A stretch of DNA of 37,903 bases from Bacteroidota bacterium (GTDB lineage: Bacteria; Bacteroidota; Bacteroidia; UBA7662): NCBI GenBank assembly GCA_005799065.1, contig SYHW01000055.1:1-37903 (forward strand), given 5' to 3'. The notes beneath the pieces are model-generated. The model did no database searches. It worked only from the letters and a program-made list of their open reading frames with translations, and was not told the DNA's origin. A program made the position numbers and the translations under genes. This document shows, piece by piece, positions 20,385 to 29,462 of this stretch (the stretch's first letter is position 1; the number at the start of each line of letters is the position of its first letter).

Positions 20385-21305
20385 ATGACGATTGGTCAGG
20401 TCACTAAATCCACTGGAAGTTGGTATGAAGTGGATGTGGGCCAAGGCCAAACGTTGAAGTGCCGTTTGCGGGGTAAAATCAGACTCGACGATTCAGCGAA
20501 GACCAATCCTGTAGCGGTGGGTGACCACGTTCGGGTGCACCTCGATGATCATGAGGAGGCGGTCATTACAGAAATCCTGCCGAGAGTTAATCACATCATG
20601 CGGCGAGCAACCAATCTGAGCAAGCAGCACCATGTTTTGGCCGCCAATATAGACCAGGTGATGATCGTGGCCAGCTTGTTGCGGCCCAAAATATCGCCCG
20701 GATTCATCGACCGCTATCTGGTGACCACCGAGGCCTACGGCATTGATGCTGTTTTGGTGCTGAACAAAGCCGACCAATGGTCTGAAAAGGAATGGGATCA
20801 AGCGAAAGAACTCTCGGCGATCTACTCGAATGCCGGTTATTCTGTATTGTGCACCTCTGCACACAGGGGCGATGGAGTCCATTCCGTACATGAACTTTTA
20901 CAGGCTAAAACTACGCTGATCAGTGGATTTTCAGGAGTTGGGAAAAGCAGTCTACTCAATAAGCTGTTTGGTCAATTGAACCTGAAGACCGGTGAGGTAA
21001 GTAAGTTTTCGAGCAAAGGCACCCACACCACCACATTTGCCCAGATGTTCACCCCCGAGCCCGACTTAAGAATTATTGATACACCAGGCATCAAGGAGTG
21101 GGGTCTGGCCGACATTGCCGGCTATGAACTGAGTCACCACTTTCCTGAATTTCGTAGCTACCTTGCCCTGTGCCACTTTAATACCTGTACGCATGCGCAT
21201 GAGCCCCACTGTGCTGTGCGGGAGGCCGTTGATCAAGGACAGATTCATCCACAGCGCTACAAGAGTTACATCAGTATGCTCCTCAATGAGGATAACCGTT
21301 CCTAA
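20385..21305 (+). CDS. rsgA: Ribosome small-subunit-dependent GTPase A
   Basis: Circularly permuted GTPase motifs: LVLNKADQW, SGFSGVGKSSLLNKLFG, DTPGIKEWGL, then Cys/His zinc site CHFNTCTHAHEPHCAV. Confidence 0.96.
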   Translation: MTIGQVTKSTGSWYEVDVGQGQTLKCRLRGKIRLDDSAKTNPVAVGDHVRVHLDDHEEAVITEILPRVNHIMRRATNLSKQHHVLAANIDQVMIVASLLRPKISPGFIDRYLVTTEAYGIDAVLVLNKADQWSEKEWDQAKELSAIYSNAGYSVLCTSAHRGDGVHSVHELLQAKTTLISGFSGVGKSSLLNKLFGQLNLKTGEVSKFSSKGTHTTTFAQMFTPEPDLRIIDTPGIKEWGLADIAGYELSHHFPEFRSYLALCHFNTCTHAHEPHCAVREAVDQGQIHPQRYKSYISMLLNEDNRS

Positions 21306-21351
21306 GCGGATGCTCATTTTGGGCGTTCCGTACGCACTTTCTTCACAGTCG

Positions 21352-21480
21352 ATGAAAACCAAAGCGCAAACGCTACAGTCGATGAAAATCAATGTGCAAC
21401 CATATAGTCTATGAAAACCAAAGCGCAAACGCTACAGTCGATGAAAATCAATGTGCAACCATATAGTCTATGAAAACCAT
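21352..21480. repeat. Perfect 59-bp tandem repeat (two copies plus a 10-bp third partial) leading into the dtd start codon; internal ~30-bp sub-repeat
   Basis: ATGAAAACCAAAGCGCAAACGCTACAGTCGATGAAAATCAATGTGCAACCATATAGTCT at 21352-21410 and 21411-21469, then ATGAAAACCA at 21470. Confidence 0.97.
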
Positions 21481-21922
21481 TACCCAACGCGTACGATCGG
21501 CTTCCGTTACGGTTGAAGGCGAAGTCATCGGCCAGATTGGCCATGGTCTGTTGGTTTTGGCCGGCTGGGCCATTGGGGATACTGTTTCCGATCATGAGTG
21601 GATGGCTTCGAAACTCATTCATATGCGGATTTTTCCCGACGAAAACGGTCAAATGAATCGATCACTGCTCGAAGTAGGAGGGGAAATCCTGGTTGTGAGT
21701 CAGTTCACCCTCTTTGCATCCACCAAAAAAGGAAATCGTCCGGGTTTTGCCTTGGCCGCCAGTCCGGCAGATGCCCTGCGTTTGTATGAACATTTCTGTC
21801 TGACGCTTAATCAATTGTTACCTACACGCATTCAAACCGGACGATTCGGTGCCGATATGCTGATTCAATCGGAAAATTACGGCCCCGTTACCATTCCTAT
21901 CGACACCCAAAATAAAATATGA
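21470..21922 (+). CDS. dtd: D-aminoacyl-tRNA deacylase
   Basis: 150-aa ORF: MKTITQRVRSASVTVEGEVIGQIGHGLLVLAG...VVSQFTLFASTKKGNRPGFALAA...GRFGADMLIQSENYGPVTIPID. Confidence 0.96.
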   Translation: MKTITQRVRSASVTVEGEVIGQIGHGLLVLAGWAIGDTVSDHEWMASKLIHMRIFPDENGQMNRSLLEVGGEILVVSQFTLFASTKKGNRPGFALAASPADALRLYEHFCLTLNQLLPTRIQTGRFGADMLIQSENYGPVTIPIDTQNKI

Positions 21923-22305
21923 CAAACCCTACATCAATTCCAACATCAGGCCTTGCGGATGCAAACGAAACACTCAGCCTAAAGGAGATTCAGAATCAAG
22001 TGGATGCATGGATCCGCACTCTGGGTGTGCGTTATTTCAATGAACTCACCAACACTGCCCTATTAATGGAGGAGGTCGGAGAACTCGCCCGTATAATGGC
22101 TAGGGCCTATGGTGAGCAGTCTTTCAAAGAAGGTGAAACTGCCGAACAATTGGCCGACGAGATGGCCGATGTACTTTGGGTCCTCATATGCTTAGCCAAC
22201 CAAACCGGTGTAAATCTGGAGGCGGCGTTCAGAAAAAATTTGGAGAAAAAATCTACCCGTGATGCCCAACGGCACCTCAACAATCCAAAATTAAACACCG
22301 ACTAA
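21919..22305 (+). CDS. MazG-like nucleotide pyrophosphohydrolase
   Basis: 128-aa ORF with LLMEEVGELARIMARAYGEQS...EQLADEMADVLWVLICLANQTGVNLEAAFRKNLEKKSTRD. ATGA overlap with the dtd stop. Confidence 0.9.
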   Translation: MTNPTSIPTSGLADANETLSLKEIQNQVDAWIRTLGVRYFNELTNTALLMEEVGELARIMARAYGEQSFKEGETAEQLADEMADVLWVLICLANQTGVNLEAAFRKNLEKKSTRDAQRHLNNPKLNTD

Positions 22306-22328
22306 AGCACCTTTTCGAACCATAAATG

Positions 22329-23042
22329 CTAGGAGCCCGCTACCAATTCACCGTCAACCAACAGCGGAACCATGTCGTATAAATCGCTCTTCAAGCAAAA
22401 AGCGATTTCATCGGCCAGACCTTTGGCAGCCAAACGCAAGAAATGGGAAGAACTCTGTACGGCTGTTTCAAGACCGTTTTCACGCTGTTTGTGTAGGTCC
22501 AGGGCAACAACAGCTGGATCGCCTGTCAATTGAAAATATTCGGTCAATAAGGCCAAAAATCCGCCTGCACACAAGGTATCTTCCAAGCTCAATTGACCTT
22601 TCCAACCCGCGCAGAACAACACAACATCTCCATTAAACTGAACAAGCTGCCGAACTACCGCCTTCTGATTGAGGAATCCGCCAATAAGGATCCGCTCCGC
22701 AGCCAGCGACAAAAGAAGCGCCCGGGTGCCATTCGTTGTTGTGAGCGCAATTTTTTGTCCGGCCCATTGACCCTCACGGTACGAAAAAGGAGAATTGCCC
22801 AGGCTAAAGCCCTCGGCGACTTGACCACCGCGTTCTGCTGCTGGAATGTATCCTTTTTGTGCCCAAAACACCGCATCATCAGGCTCTGCAACCGGTCTAA
22901 AAGCAGAAACACCATGGAAAAGACCGGTAATGATGGCTGAGCTTGCCCTGAGAACATCTATGATCACGACACATTTACCAGAAAAATCATGGCATCCCGA
23001 TAGAAGTGGACTCAAACAAACCTCAATCGTGCGGTTCTTCAT
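22329..23042 (-). CDS. comB: 2-phosphosulfolactate phosphatase family protein (ComB-like)
   Basis: VVIIDVLRASSAIITGLFHG, TTTNGTRALLLSLAAERILIGGFLN, LFCAGWKGQLSLEDTLCAG. Start ATG at 23042, overlapping the gcvT stop (TGATG). Confidence 0.87.
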   Translation of the reverse strand: MKNRTIEVCLSPLLSGCHDFSGKCVVIIDVLRASSAIITGLFHGVSAFRPVAEPDDAVFWAQKGYIPAAERGGQVAEGFSLGNSPFSYREGQWAGQKIALTTTNGTRALLLSLAAERILIGGFLNQKAVVRQLVQFNGDVVLFCAGWKGQLSLEDTLCAGGFLALLTEYFQLTGDPAVVALDLHKQRENGLETAVQSSSHFLRLAAKGLADEIAFCLKSDLYDMVPLLVDGELVAGS

Positions 23043-24130
23043 CAGACAAAAGGCAATTTCACCACTTGGGCCTTGAGATTCCTGCCGCGGATGTTGATCC
23101 ACAAACTACATCCCTCATGTTGATGCTCGGCATCCACAAATCCCAATCCAATCAACTTTCCTGTTGATGGCGATTCCGATCCTGAAGTTACCCGCCCGAT
23201 GATGTTGCCTGCGGCATCTAGAATCTCAAAATCATGGCGGGGGATTCCCTTATCAATCATCTCAAAACCCACCAGATAGCGACTGCATCCTCCATTTCTC
23301 TTACTGAGGAGCAAATCCTTGTGCATAAAATCCTTAGTGTAGCGTACAATCCAGTCCAACCGAGCTTCAACAGGTCCGCTGGTATAGCTCAGTTCATGCC
23401 CATTAAGGCAATAGCCTTTTTCCAATCGCAAAGTATCCCGGGCGCCCAATCCACAAGGCATAATTCTATAAGATGCACCCTCCTCCATTAGGGTGTTCCA
23501 TACTTGTTGCGCAGATGACTCCGGGATATACAATTCAAAACCTCCCGCGCCTGTGTAGCCCGTAGCGGAGATGATGACCCCTTCTACCCCAGCCACAGTA
23601 CCCGTGCAGAAATGGTAATAAGCCAATTCGCGAACGGCTTCGCTGGTGCATGACGCCAACACATCAACCGCTAATGGCCCTTGAATCGCCAAAAGAGCCG
23701 TGTTTTTCGAAATATCATGAATAGAACAATCCGGGCGCGCATGACGCTTCAAGACTTCAGAAATCTCTTCAACCCGAGAAGCATTCACCACCAACATGTA
23801 TTTCTCATCGGCCATTCGGTACACCAAAAGATCATCGACTATGCCCCCCTCTTCATGGGGGATGCAACTGTACTGTGCTTGTCCGATTTTTAGACGCGCC
23901 ACATCATTGGTGGTGATGTACTGCAAAAAAGCCAAGGCTCCGATGCCCTCTACCATAAATTGCCCCATATGCGACACATCAAACAGGCCACAGGCGTTGC
24001 GTACACTGAGGTGTTCATTTCGGATGCCCGAATAGCTTAATGGCATGTCATAACCAGCAAAAGGCATCATGCGCGCGCCTAATTGAAGATGAATGCCGTG
24101 CAAGGGGGTACGTAATAATGTTGATTCCAT
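23042..24130 (-). CDS. gcvT: Glycine cleavage system aminomethyltransferase
   Basis: 362-aa ORF: MMPFAGYDMPLSYSGIRNEHLSVRNACGLFDVSHMGQ..., TGYTGAGGFELYIP, GLGARDTLRLEKGYCLNGHEL. Confidence 0.97.
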   Translation of the reverse strand: MESTLLRTPLHGIHLQLGARMMPFAGYDMPLSYSGIRNEHLSVRNACGLFDVSHMGQFMVEGIGALAFLQYITTNDVARLKIGQAQYSCIPHEEGGIVDDLLVYRMADEKYMLVVNASRVEEISEVLKRHARPDCSIHDISKNTALLAIQGPLAVDVLASCTSEAVRELAYYHFCTGTVAGVEGVIISATGYTGAGGFELYIPESSAQQVWNTLMEEGASYRIMPCGLGARDTLRLEKGYCLNGHELSYTSGPVEARLDWIVRYTKDFMHKDLLLSKRNGGCSRYLVGFEMIDKGIPRHDFEILDAAGNIIGRVTSGSESPSTGKLIGLGFVDAEHQHEGCSLWINIRGRNLKAQVVKLPFV

Positions 24131-24187
24131 GCCGTAAAAATACGAGATATCACCGCTGAAGCCTATTTTTGCCTTGATCTCTTTTAT

Positions 24188-25114
24188 ATGCTACTACCCC
24201 ATCCGATTACCCTCGAGCAGGCTGCACATTACTTACAATGTCGGTATGTCGGCGAACCCAATGCCCCCATCATGGGGCTCAATGAAATCCATAAAGTCAG
24301 GCCGGGCGACCTTACTTTTGTTGACTTCCACAAATACTACCTGAAGGCCCTTCACTCGGCAGCAGATTTTATTCTGATGGATCAGGAACCAGATGATCGG
24401 AACAATAAGTTCTTGTTAATCAGCGATCATCCCTTTGATGACTTCAATAAATTAATTAAGAGATACCACCAACCTACGCCCATTATTGGCGATCGATACT
24501 ATCGGGGCGTCGATGTTCAAATCGGTCCTGGCACCCAAATCATGGAGCAGGCCGTGATTGGCGACGGAGTGGTTATCGGACGCGACTGCCTGATCTACCC
24601 TCACGTCGTGATTTATCCGGGCACCTGCATCGGAGATCGCGTGGTCATCCATGCGCATACGGTGATTGGTCAGGATGCCTTCTACTTTAAGCGCAAACCC
24701 GAAGGATACGATAAGCTGTTGTCGTGCGGACGCGTCCTCATCCACGACGACGTTGAAATGGGTCCGGGTTGTACTGTTTCGCGCGGGGTAAGTGGCGACA
24801 CCATTATTGGTGCGGGCACCAAATTCGATGCGCAGGTACACATTGGGCACGGTGTTGAAATGGGCAAAAACTGTTTAATGGCGGCTCAAGTGGGAATAGG
24901 GGGCAAAACCATCATCGGAAATGAAGTGAAGTTGTGGGGACAGGTCGGCGTTCAGAAGGACATCCGAATAGGTGATGGGGCTGAAGTACTCGGGCAGTCG
25001 GGTATCACCAAATCCATAGAGGGTGGAAAAGTGTATTTCGGAACACCTGCTCTTGATGTGCGGCAGGTCTACCGCGAAATGGCCTGGCTTCGTTCGCAGG
25101 CACGCACCAAATGA
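24188..25114 (+). CDS. lpxD: LpxD-like UDP-3-O-(3-hydroxymyristoyl)glucosamine N-acyltransferase
   Basis: 308-aa ORF with LpxD N-terminal domain and hexapeptide repeats (IGDGVVIGRDCLIYPHVVIYPGTCIGDRVVIHAHTVIGQDAF...). It could be an LpxD paralogue. Confidence 0.8.
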   Translation: MLLPHPITLEQAAHYLQCRYVGEPNAPIMGLNEIHKVRPGDLTFVDFHKYYLKALHSAADFILMDQEPDDRNNKFLLISDHPFDDFNKLIKRYHQPTPIIGDRYYRGVDVQIGPGTQIMEQAVIGDGVVIGRDCLIYPHVVIYPGTCIGDRVVIHAHTVIGQDAFYFKRKPEGYDKLLSCGRVLIHDDVEMGPGCTVSRGVSGDTIIGAGTKFDAQVHIGHGVEMGKNCLMAAQVGIGGKTIIGNEVKLWGQVGVQKDIRIGDGAEVLGQSGITKSIEGGKVYFGTPALDVRQVYREMAWLRSQARTK

Positions 25115-25150
25115 TTGACTTTAGATTGTCATGCCAATCGAATAAGGCCG

Positions 25151-25765
25151 TTATTCACCGAAATCCAGCGTACCAGGCGACGCTTGAAATCGGAAGCTTC
25201 TCCTATGCAGGGGCGATGGCCCATGTAGACCAATTGAATTTCGGTGACCAATGGTGGGGTATCCCTTGTTCACATCCCATCCGTAAAAGGGGTAACGGGC
25301 ATGATAGTCCTGCATCAAAGCATCCCTGTACGTTTTAGCTAAAATACTGGCCGCCGCGATGCACGCCACTTTGGCATCTCCTCCCACCACGCAGGTATGT
25401 GGAATATTTTCATGGGCTACGAAATAGTGGCCATCAATCCATAAACGGGGCGGAATGATACCCAGATGATCTACGGCCCCATGCATGGCTTTCATCGATG
25501 CTTGAAGAACATTGATGCGATCGATCTCCTCATTACAACAACTGAAAACAGAAAAGGCAGTTGCATTTTCTTCAATGTATCGGCGGGCCGATTCTCGGGC
25601 TTTGGCCGACAACTGCTTGGAGTCGTCTACTCGGTTCAAGTCAAAACCTTCGCCTAAAATGACCGCTGCAGCCACCACAGGACCTGCAAGGCATCCCCTC
25701 CCCGCTTCATCGCATCCCGCCTCGTTCAAAGGAACCGGGATCCTTGTAATTTGAGCTTTTGGCAT
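25151..25765 (-). CDS. rnhB: Ribonuclease HII
   Basis: 204-aa ORF: EAGCDEAGRGCLAGPVVAAAVIL, DDSKQLSAKARE, GGDAKVACIAAASILAKTYRD. Confidence 0.97.
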   Translation of the reverse strand: MPKAQITRIPVPLNEAGCDEAGRGCLAGPVVAAAVILGEGFDLNRVDDSKQLSAKARESARRYIEENATAFSVFSCCNEEIDRINVLQASMKAMHGAVDHLGIIPPRLWIDGHYFVAHENIPHTCVVGGDAKVACIAAASILAKTYRDALMQDYHARYPFYGWDVNKGYPTIGHRNSIGLHGPSPLHRRSFRFQASPGTLDFGE

Positions 25766-25791
25766 ACCCCAGATCTACGAGCTTTCCTACT

Positions 25792-26256
25792 TTAGTAGGG
25801 CCCGATCAGTACGGCAACCAGGGCGTACTTCACGATGCCATCGACCGTTGCGATGCAGTCGGAGTAGCTGGTAGAATTTCCACGGTACACCCTTTTGCCC
25901 TCTACAGTGAGCAAACAATCAGAATAACTACCCGAGTTACCCCTGAAAATCTTACCATCGCCAATGGTGTAGAGGCAATCTGAGTAAGAAGTAGAATTGC
26001 TCCGGTAGATTTTGTTGCCACTGATGGTGAATAAACAATCGGAATAGCTCGTGGAATTTCCCTTATAAACTTTTCCCCCATCAAAAGTAAATCTGCAATT
26101 AGAGTAACTCGTGGAGTTTCCGTGGTACACTTTCTCGCCATTCACGGTAAACAAACAATCAGAATAACTGGTCGAGTTCCCTTTATAAATCCTGGTTTGT
26201 GCGGAAGCAAAAAAGACATTCAAGGAAAGAACAAACAATAGAAAAATCTTCTTCAT
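25792..26256 (-). CDS. Secreted repeat protein of unknown function (six 20-residue GNSTSYSDC repeats)
   Basis: Signal peptide MKKIFLLFVLSLNVFFASAQ from ATG 26256. Repeats of the form [VI]Y+GNSTSYSDCLFT[VI]xGxK. Hydrophobic tail KYALVAVLIGPY. Confidence 0.85.
   Translation of the reverse strand: MKKIFLLFVLSLNVFFASAQTRIYKGNSTSYSDCLFTVNGEKVYHGNSTSYSNCRFTFDGGKVYKGNSTSYSDCLFTISGNKIYRSNSTSYSDCLYTIGDGKIFRGNSGSYSDCLLTVEGKRVYRGNSTSYSDCIATVDGIVKYALVAVLIGPY
25831..26190. repeat. Six coding tandem repeats of 60 bp within the secreted repeat protein
   Basis: Period of exactly 60 bp, so copies align vertically in the 60-column layout. Diverged in DNA, conserved in protein. Confidence 0.95.
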
Positions 26257-26309
26257 CCAAATAACGATTTGTAAATCCAAATATAATACAAAAATAAAAT
26301 GGATGCCAA

Positions 26310-26984
26310 TCAAAAATAGCTGCCGTTTACCGGATCGGATGTGCCCATAAAGTACGTAACACGGCTACCCAACGACACCAGAAAATCCCCAATTTTTTCC
26401 AACTTGCGAACAACCGATAACCACATCAGTGCATTCAGTGCCTCTTGTTCACTTACTCCTCCACGCAGATACCCAGCCAGCAAGATGTCCGTTTCCGTAT
26501 TTAAACGATTCACACGTTGCTCAATCCAATCCAGTTCATCAGTATCCGGCCTGCGCTCTTCTTCAAAAGACAGCATGACATGATCGAACATCGATAAAAT
26601 GAGCCGCATCATCTCACTGAGCGGCACATCGACCGGAGGACGGCGCATTCCTTTTGTCGTGATCCGTTGATAAAAACCAACGGCCGATTGCGCACTGTCA
26701 GAAACGTATTCCAAATCTGAAGCCATCTTATTGATGGCAAAAACCATTCTGAGGTCTCTTGCCACTGGAGCAAACAAGGCCAAAACCTGCTCACATCGAA
26801 CTTCAATGCGGTTGTGCCAAACGTCGGATTGGCGTTCAGCCAATTCAACTTCCAGGATGGCCTCAGAGTCTCCTGAATCCAAAACAAGCAAAAGAGCATT
26901 CAACTGCTCTCGCACCTGATCGCCCATCTGGGCAACCAAAGCGCGAAGTTGAAGGAGTTCAAGACTGATTTGGGTCGTAGACAT
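26310..26984 (-). CDS. PhoU-domain protein
   Basis: MSTTQISLELLQLRALVAQMGDQVREQLNALLLVLDSGDSEAILEVELAERQSDVWHNRIEVRCEQVLALFAPVARDLRMVFAINKMASDLEYVSDSAQSAV is PhoU-like. ATG at 26984. Confidence 0.88.
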   Translation of the reverse strand: MSTTQISLELLQLRALVAQMGDQVREQLNALLLVLDSGDSEAILEVELAERQSDVWHNRIEVRCEQVLALFAPVARDLRMVFAINKMASDLEYVSDSAQSAVGFYQRITTKGMRRPPVDVPLSEMMRLILSMFDHVMLSFEEERRPDTDELDWIEQRVNRLNTETDILLAGYLRGGVSEQEALNALMWLSVVRKLEKIGDFLVSLGSRVTYFMGTSDPVNGSYF

Positions 26985-27060
26985 TCTCGTGCAAAAATAA
27001 GCACTTAATGCCCATAACAATAATTAGAATGGCAGAATTAATAAAAATACAATATGAAAT

Positions 27061-27777
27061 CTAAATATCCCCCAATATAGGGCGCAACAAGAGTTCCTCC
27101 ACCACTGAGGTGGCGCCCACCTTCCATGAAGCCCACAGGAGTTCGGCTACATCCTCTGCGCGCATGAACCGATCCTGGGGTATCCCACTGCCGGCCCAAC
27201 TTGAGGTGTAAGTAGGACCTGGTAAGATAGAGGTTACCCCAACGCCAAAGGGCATCAGTTCTTGTCTTAAACTACGGGATAAACCTAACAGGGCGTGTTT
27301 ACTTACCGCATACGCACCGCCTGCGGGGTAGGCTTTGATCGATGCAGTCGAACACATGAAAAAAAGATGTGCCCCACGACTACTCCTGATAAGCTCTGAT
27401 AGTCCGCGTGTGAGGTAGTAGGCCGATAAAACATTCACCTCTAAAAGCGATAGAAATTGATCATCTGGCTCGTCCAGAAGGGTTCCGGGTAGAAAGATGC
27501 CCGCATTGTGAACGAGTATATCGAGCCGATCTCCTGCTTCCTTTCTGATCCAATCTGCACAGCGCATAACATCCCCACGAATTCCCAAATCGAAAGAAGC
27601 ACAAGCGAAATGCTGATGAGGATACAGCGCATCGAGTTCAACCTTCAATGATTCGAGTTCTGATGACGTTCGGGCAGTAAAGAGGACCGAACAACCACCT
27701 TGTGCCAATCGGAGCACTACTGCCCGTCCAATGCCCCTTCCGGCACCGGTCACCACGGCTATACTTTTATGAAACAT
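27061..27777 (-). CDS. SDR-family NAD(P)-dependent oxidoreductase
   Basis: VVTGAGRGIGRAVVLRLA, DILVHNAGIFLPGTL, catalytic YAVSKHALLGLSRSLRQEL. Confidence 0.94.
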   Translation of the reverse strand: MFHKSIAVVTGAGRGIGRAVVLRLAQGGCSVLFTARTSSELESLKVELDALYPHQHFACASFDLGIRGDVMRCADWIRKEAGDRLDILVHNAGIFLPGTLLDEPDDQFLSLLEVNVLSAYYLTRGLSELIRSSRGAHLFFMCSTASIKAYPAGGAYAVSKHALLGLSRSLRQELMPFGVGVTSILPGPTYTSSWAGSGIPQDRFMRAEDVAELLWASWKVGATSVVEELLLRPILGDI

Positions 27778-27786
27778 ACCCCAAAT

Positions 27787-28569
27787 ATGGCGGATAAACC
27801 CGTATTTTTGGCCCAGATCGTTAAGCTATCCATGTTTTTTTTCTACCACCTGGGTCGATATTTATTGCTCTTACGCAGACTTTTCAAAAAGCCTGAAAAT
27901 AATATGTTGTATACCCGAGAACTCTTTCGACAGATGTATTCTATTGGCGTAGGATCTATAGGTATCGTCACCATCATTGCCGTTTTTTCAGGCGCGGTTA
28001 CTACGGTTCAAACTGCTTATCAACTCGTTGCCGGTTGGATATCAAAATCCGTAATCGGTGCCATTGTGAGCGACAGTAGTCTACTAGAATTGGGGCCAAC
28101 CATTACTTCACTGGTGTTGGCCGGAAAAATTGGCTCCAGCATAGCCTCCGAAATCGGGACCATGAGGGTCACCGAGCAAATCGATGCCCTTGAGATCATG
28201 GGAATCAATGCCCCAGGGTACCTCATAGGACCTAAAATTTTAGGGGCATTGCTCACCATACCCCTTTTAATAGTTCTCAGCATCAGCCTATGCACTGCGG
28301 GCGGAATGGTAGTTGGTGAGCTCACAGGTATAGTACCATATAAACTTTTCGTTGAAGGTGCTCGATCTTCATTCCAAACCTACAATTTATTTTTCTCGAT
28401 GACCAAAGCCATCACCTTCTCATTTCTCATATCCTCTATTTCTGCCTATCAGGGCTACTATGTGGAAGGTGGGTCACTCGAGGTAGGTAAGGCTAGCACG
28501 CAGGCCGTGGTATATAGTTCAGTCGCTATTCTCGTTGCCGACTACGTATTGGCTCAACTGCTTTTGTGA
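27787..28569 (+). CDS. MlaE-family ABC transporter permease
   Basis: Characteristic LELGPTITSLVLAGKIGSSIASEIGTMRVTEQIDALEIMGINAPGYLIGPKILGALLTIPLL. Start at 27787 or 27769. Confidence 0.9.
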   Translation: MADKPVFLAQIVKLSMFFFYHLGRYLLLLRRLFKKPENNMLYTRELFRQMYSIGVGSIGIVTIIAVFSGAVTTVQTAYQLVAGWISKSVIGAIVSDSSLLELGPTITSLVLAGKIGSSIASEIGTMRVTEQIDALEIMGINAPGYLIGPKILGALLTIPLLIVLSISLCTAGGMVVGELTGIVPYKLFVEGARSSFQTYNLFFSMTKAITFSFLISSISAYQGYYVEGGSLEVGKASTQAVVYSSVAILVADYVLAQLLL

Positions 28570-28570
28570 G

Positions 28571-29338
28571 ATGATTGAGATCCAAAAAGTGACTAAACAT
28601 TTTGCGCAAAAGACAGTTTTGCACAGCTTATCTGCACGCTTCGAGCCAGGATCGGTGAGCATGATCATAGGTTCGAGTGGCAGTGGCAAATCGGTCCTCA
28701 TGAAAATTCTGGTCGGCCTGTTTGCACCCGACGAAGGCAAGGTTTTCTACGGAACAAGCGACTTTTTTAACCTTGACCTCGAGGAAAAGACCGAATTAAG
28801 GAAGCAAATCGGCATGCTTTTCCAAAATTCAGCCTTATTCGACTCCTTGAGTGTCGAGCAAAATGTGCTGTTTCCACTCCAAATGTTCAGTAAGCAAACA
28901 GTCCGGCAGCAAACTGAGCGTGTCAACCACTGTTTAGAACGAGTTGGACTGGCGGGCACCAACAACCTGCATACAAGTCAACTCAGTGGGGGTATGCGCA
29001 AAAGGGTTGGAATTGCTAGGGCAATTGCTCTAGAACCAAAGTATTTGTTTTGCGACGAACCCAATTCTGGGCTCGATCCGTTAAACTCTATAAAAATCGA
29101 TGAACTCATTCGGGAAATCACCTTGGAATCTGGCATTACCACCATTGTAAACAGCCACGATATGAATTCGGTTATGGAAATCGGTGATCACATTTTTTTT
29201 CTGTATCGGGGAAAAATGTTGTGGACTGGGAGTAAAAACAATATTATGGAAACGGATTGTCTGGAATTGAATGACTTTGTCTTTGCGACTGCATTTTTGA
29301 AACAAGTTCGAAGAGAAAGTAAAGGTCATGCCCAATGA
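28571..29338 (+). CDS. MlaF-type ABC transporter ATP-binding protein
   Basis: Walker A GSSGSGKSVLMKILVGL, signature LSGGMRKRVGIARAIALEPKYLFCDEPNSGLDP. Confidence 0.93.
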   Translation: MIEIQKVTKHFAQKTVLHSLSARFEPGSVSMIIGSSGSGKSVLMKILVGLFAPDEGKVFYGTSDFFNLDLEEKTELRKQIGMLFQNSALFDSLSVEQNVLFPLQMFSKQTVRQQTERVNHCLERVGLAGTNNLHTSQLSGGMRKRVGIARAIALEPKYLFCDEPNSGLDPLNSIKIDELIREITLESGITTIVNSHDMNSVMEIGDHIFFLYRGKMLWTGSKNNIMETDCLELNDFVFATAFLKQVRRESKGHAQ

Positions 29339-29462
29339 GTTTTGTATTCCAATGGGCTGATTAGTCGTCATTTTTAACGACCTTCGCCTAGGAATGAAGC
29401 AAATACTTATTTTTCTATTTTAAAATATTATAATACATAATTGTTTAAATAAACACATCTAT

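Noticed and set aside
25831-26190. 60-bp periodic repeat as a CRISPR or other non-coding array
   Set aside because: The repeats diverge in DNA but conserve a 20-residue protein motif after a signal peptide, so this is coding sequence.
26310-26984. Orphan phoU as a novel regulator
   Set aside because: PhoU-domain proteins away from pst genes are common; nothing in the local sequence adds support.
27787-29338. MlaE/MlaF pair without MlaD as an unusual incomplete transporter
   Set aside because: From general knowledge, Mla components are often dispersed and mlaEF pairs without adjacent mlaD are common in this phylum; the window cannot show absence genome-wide.
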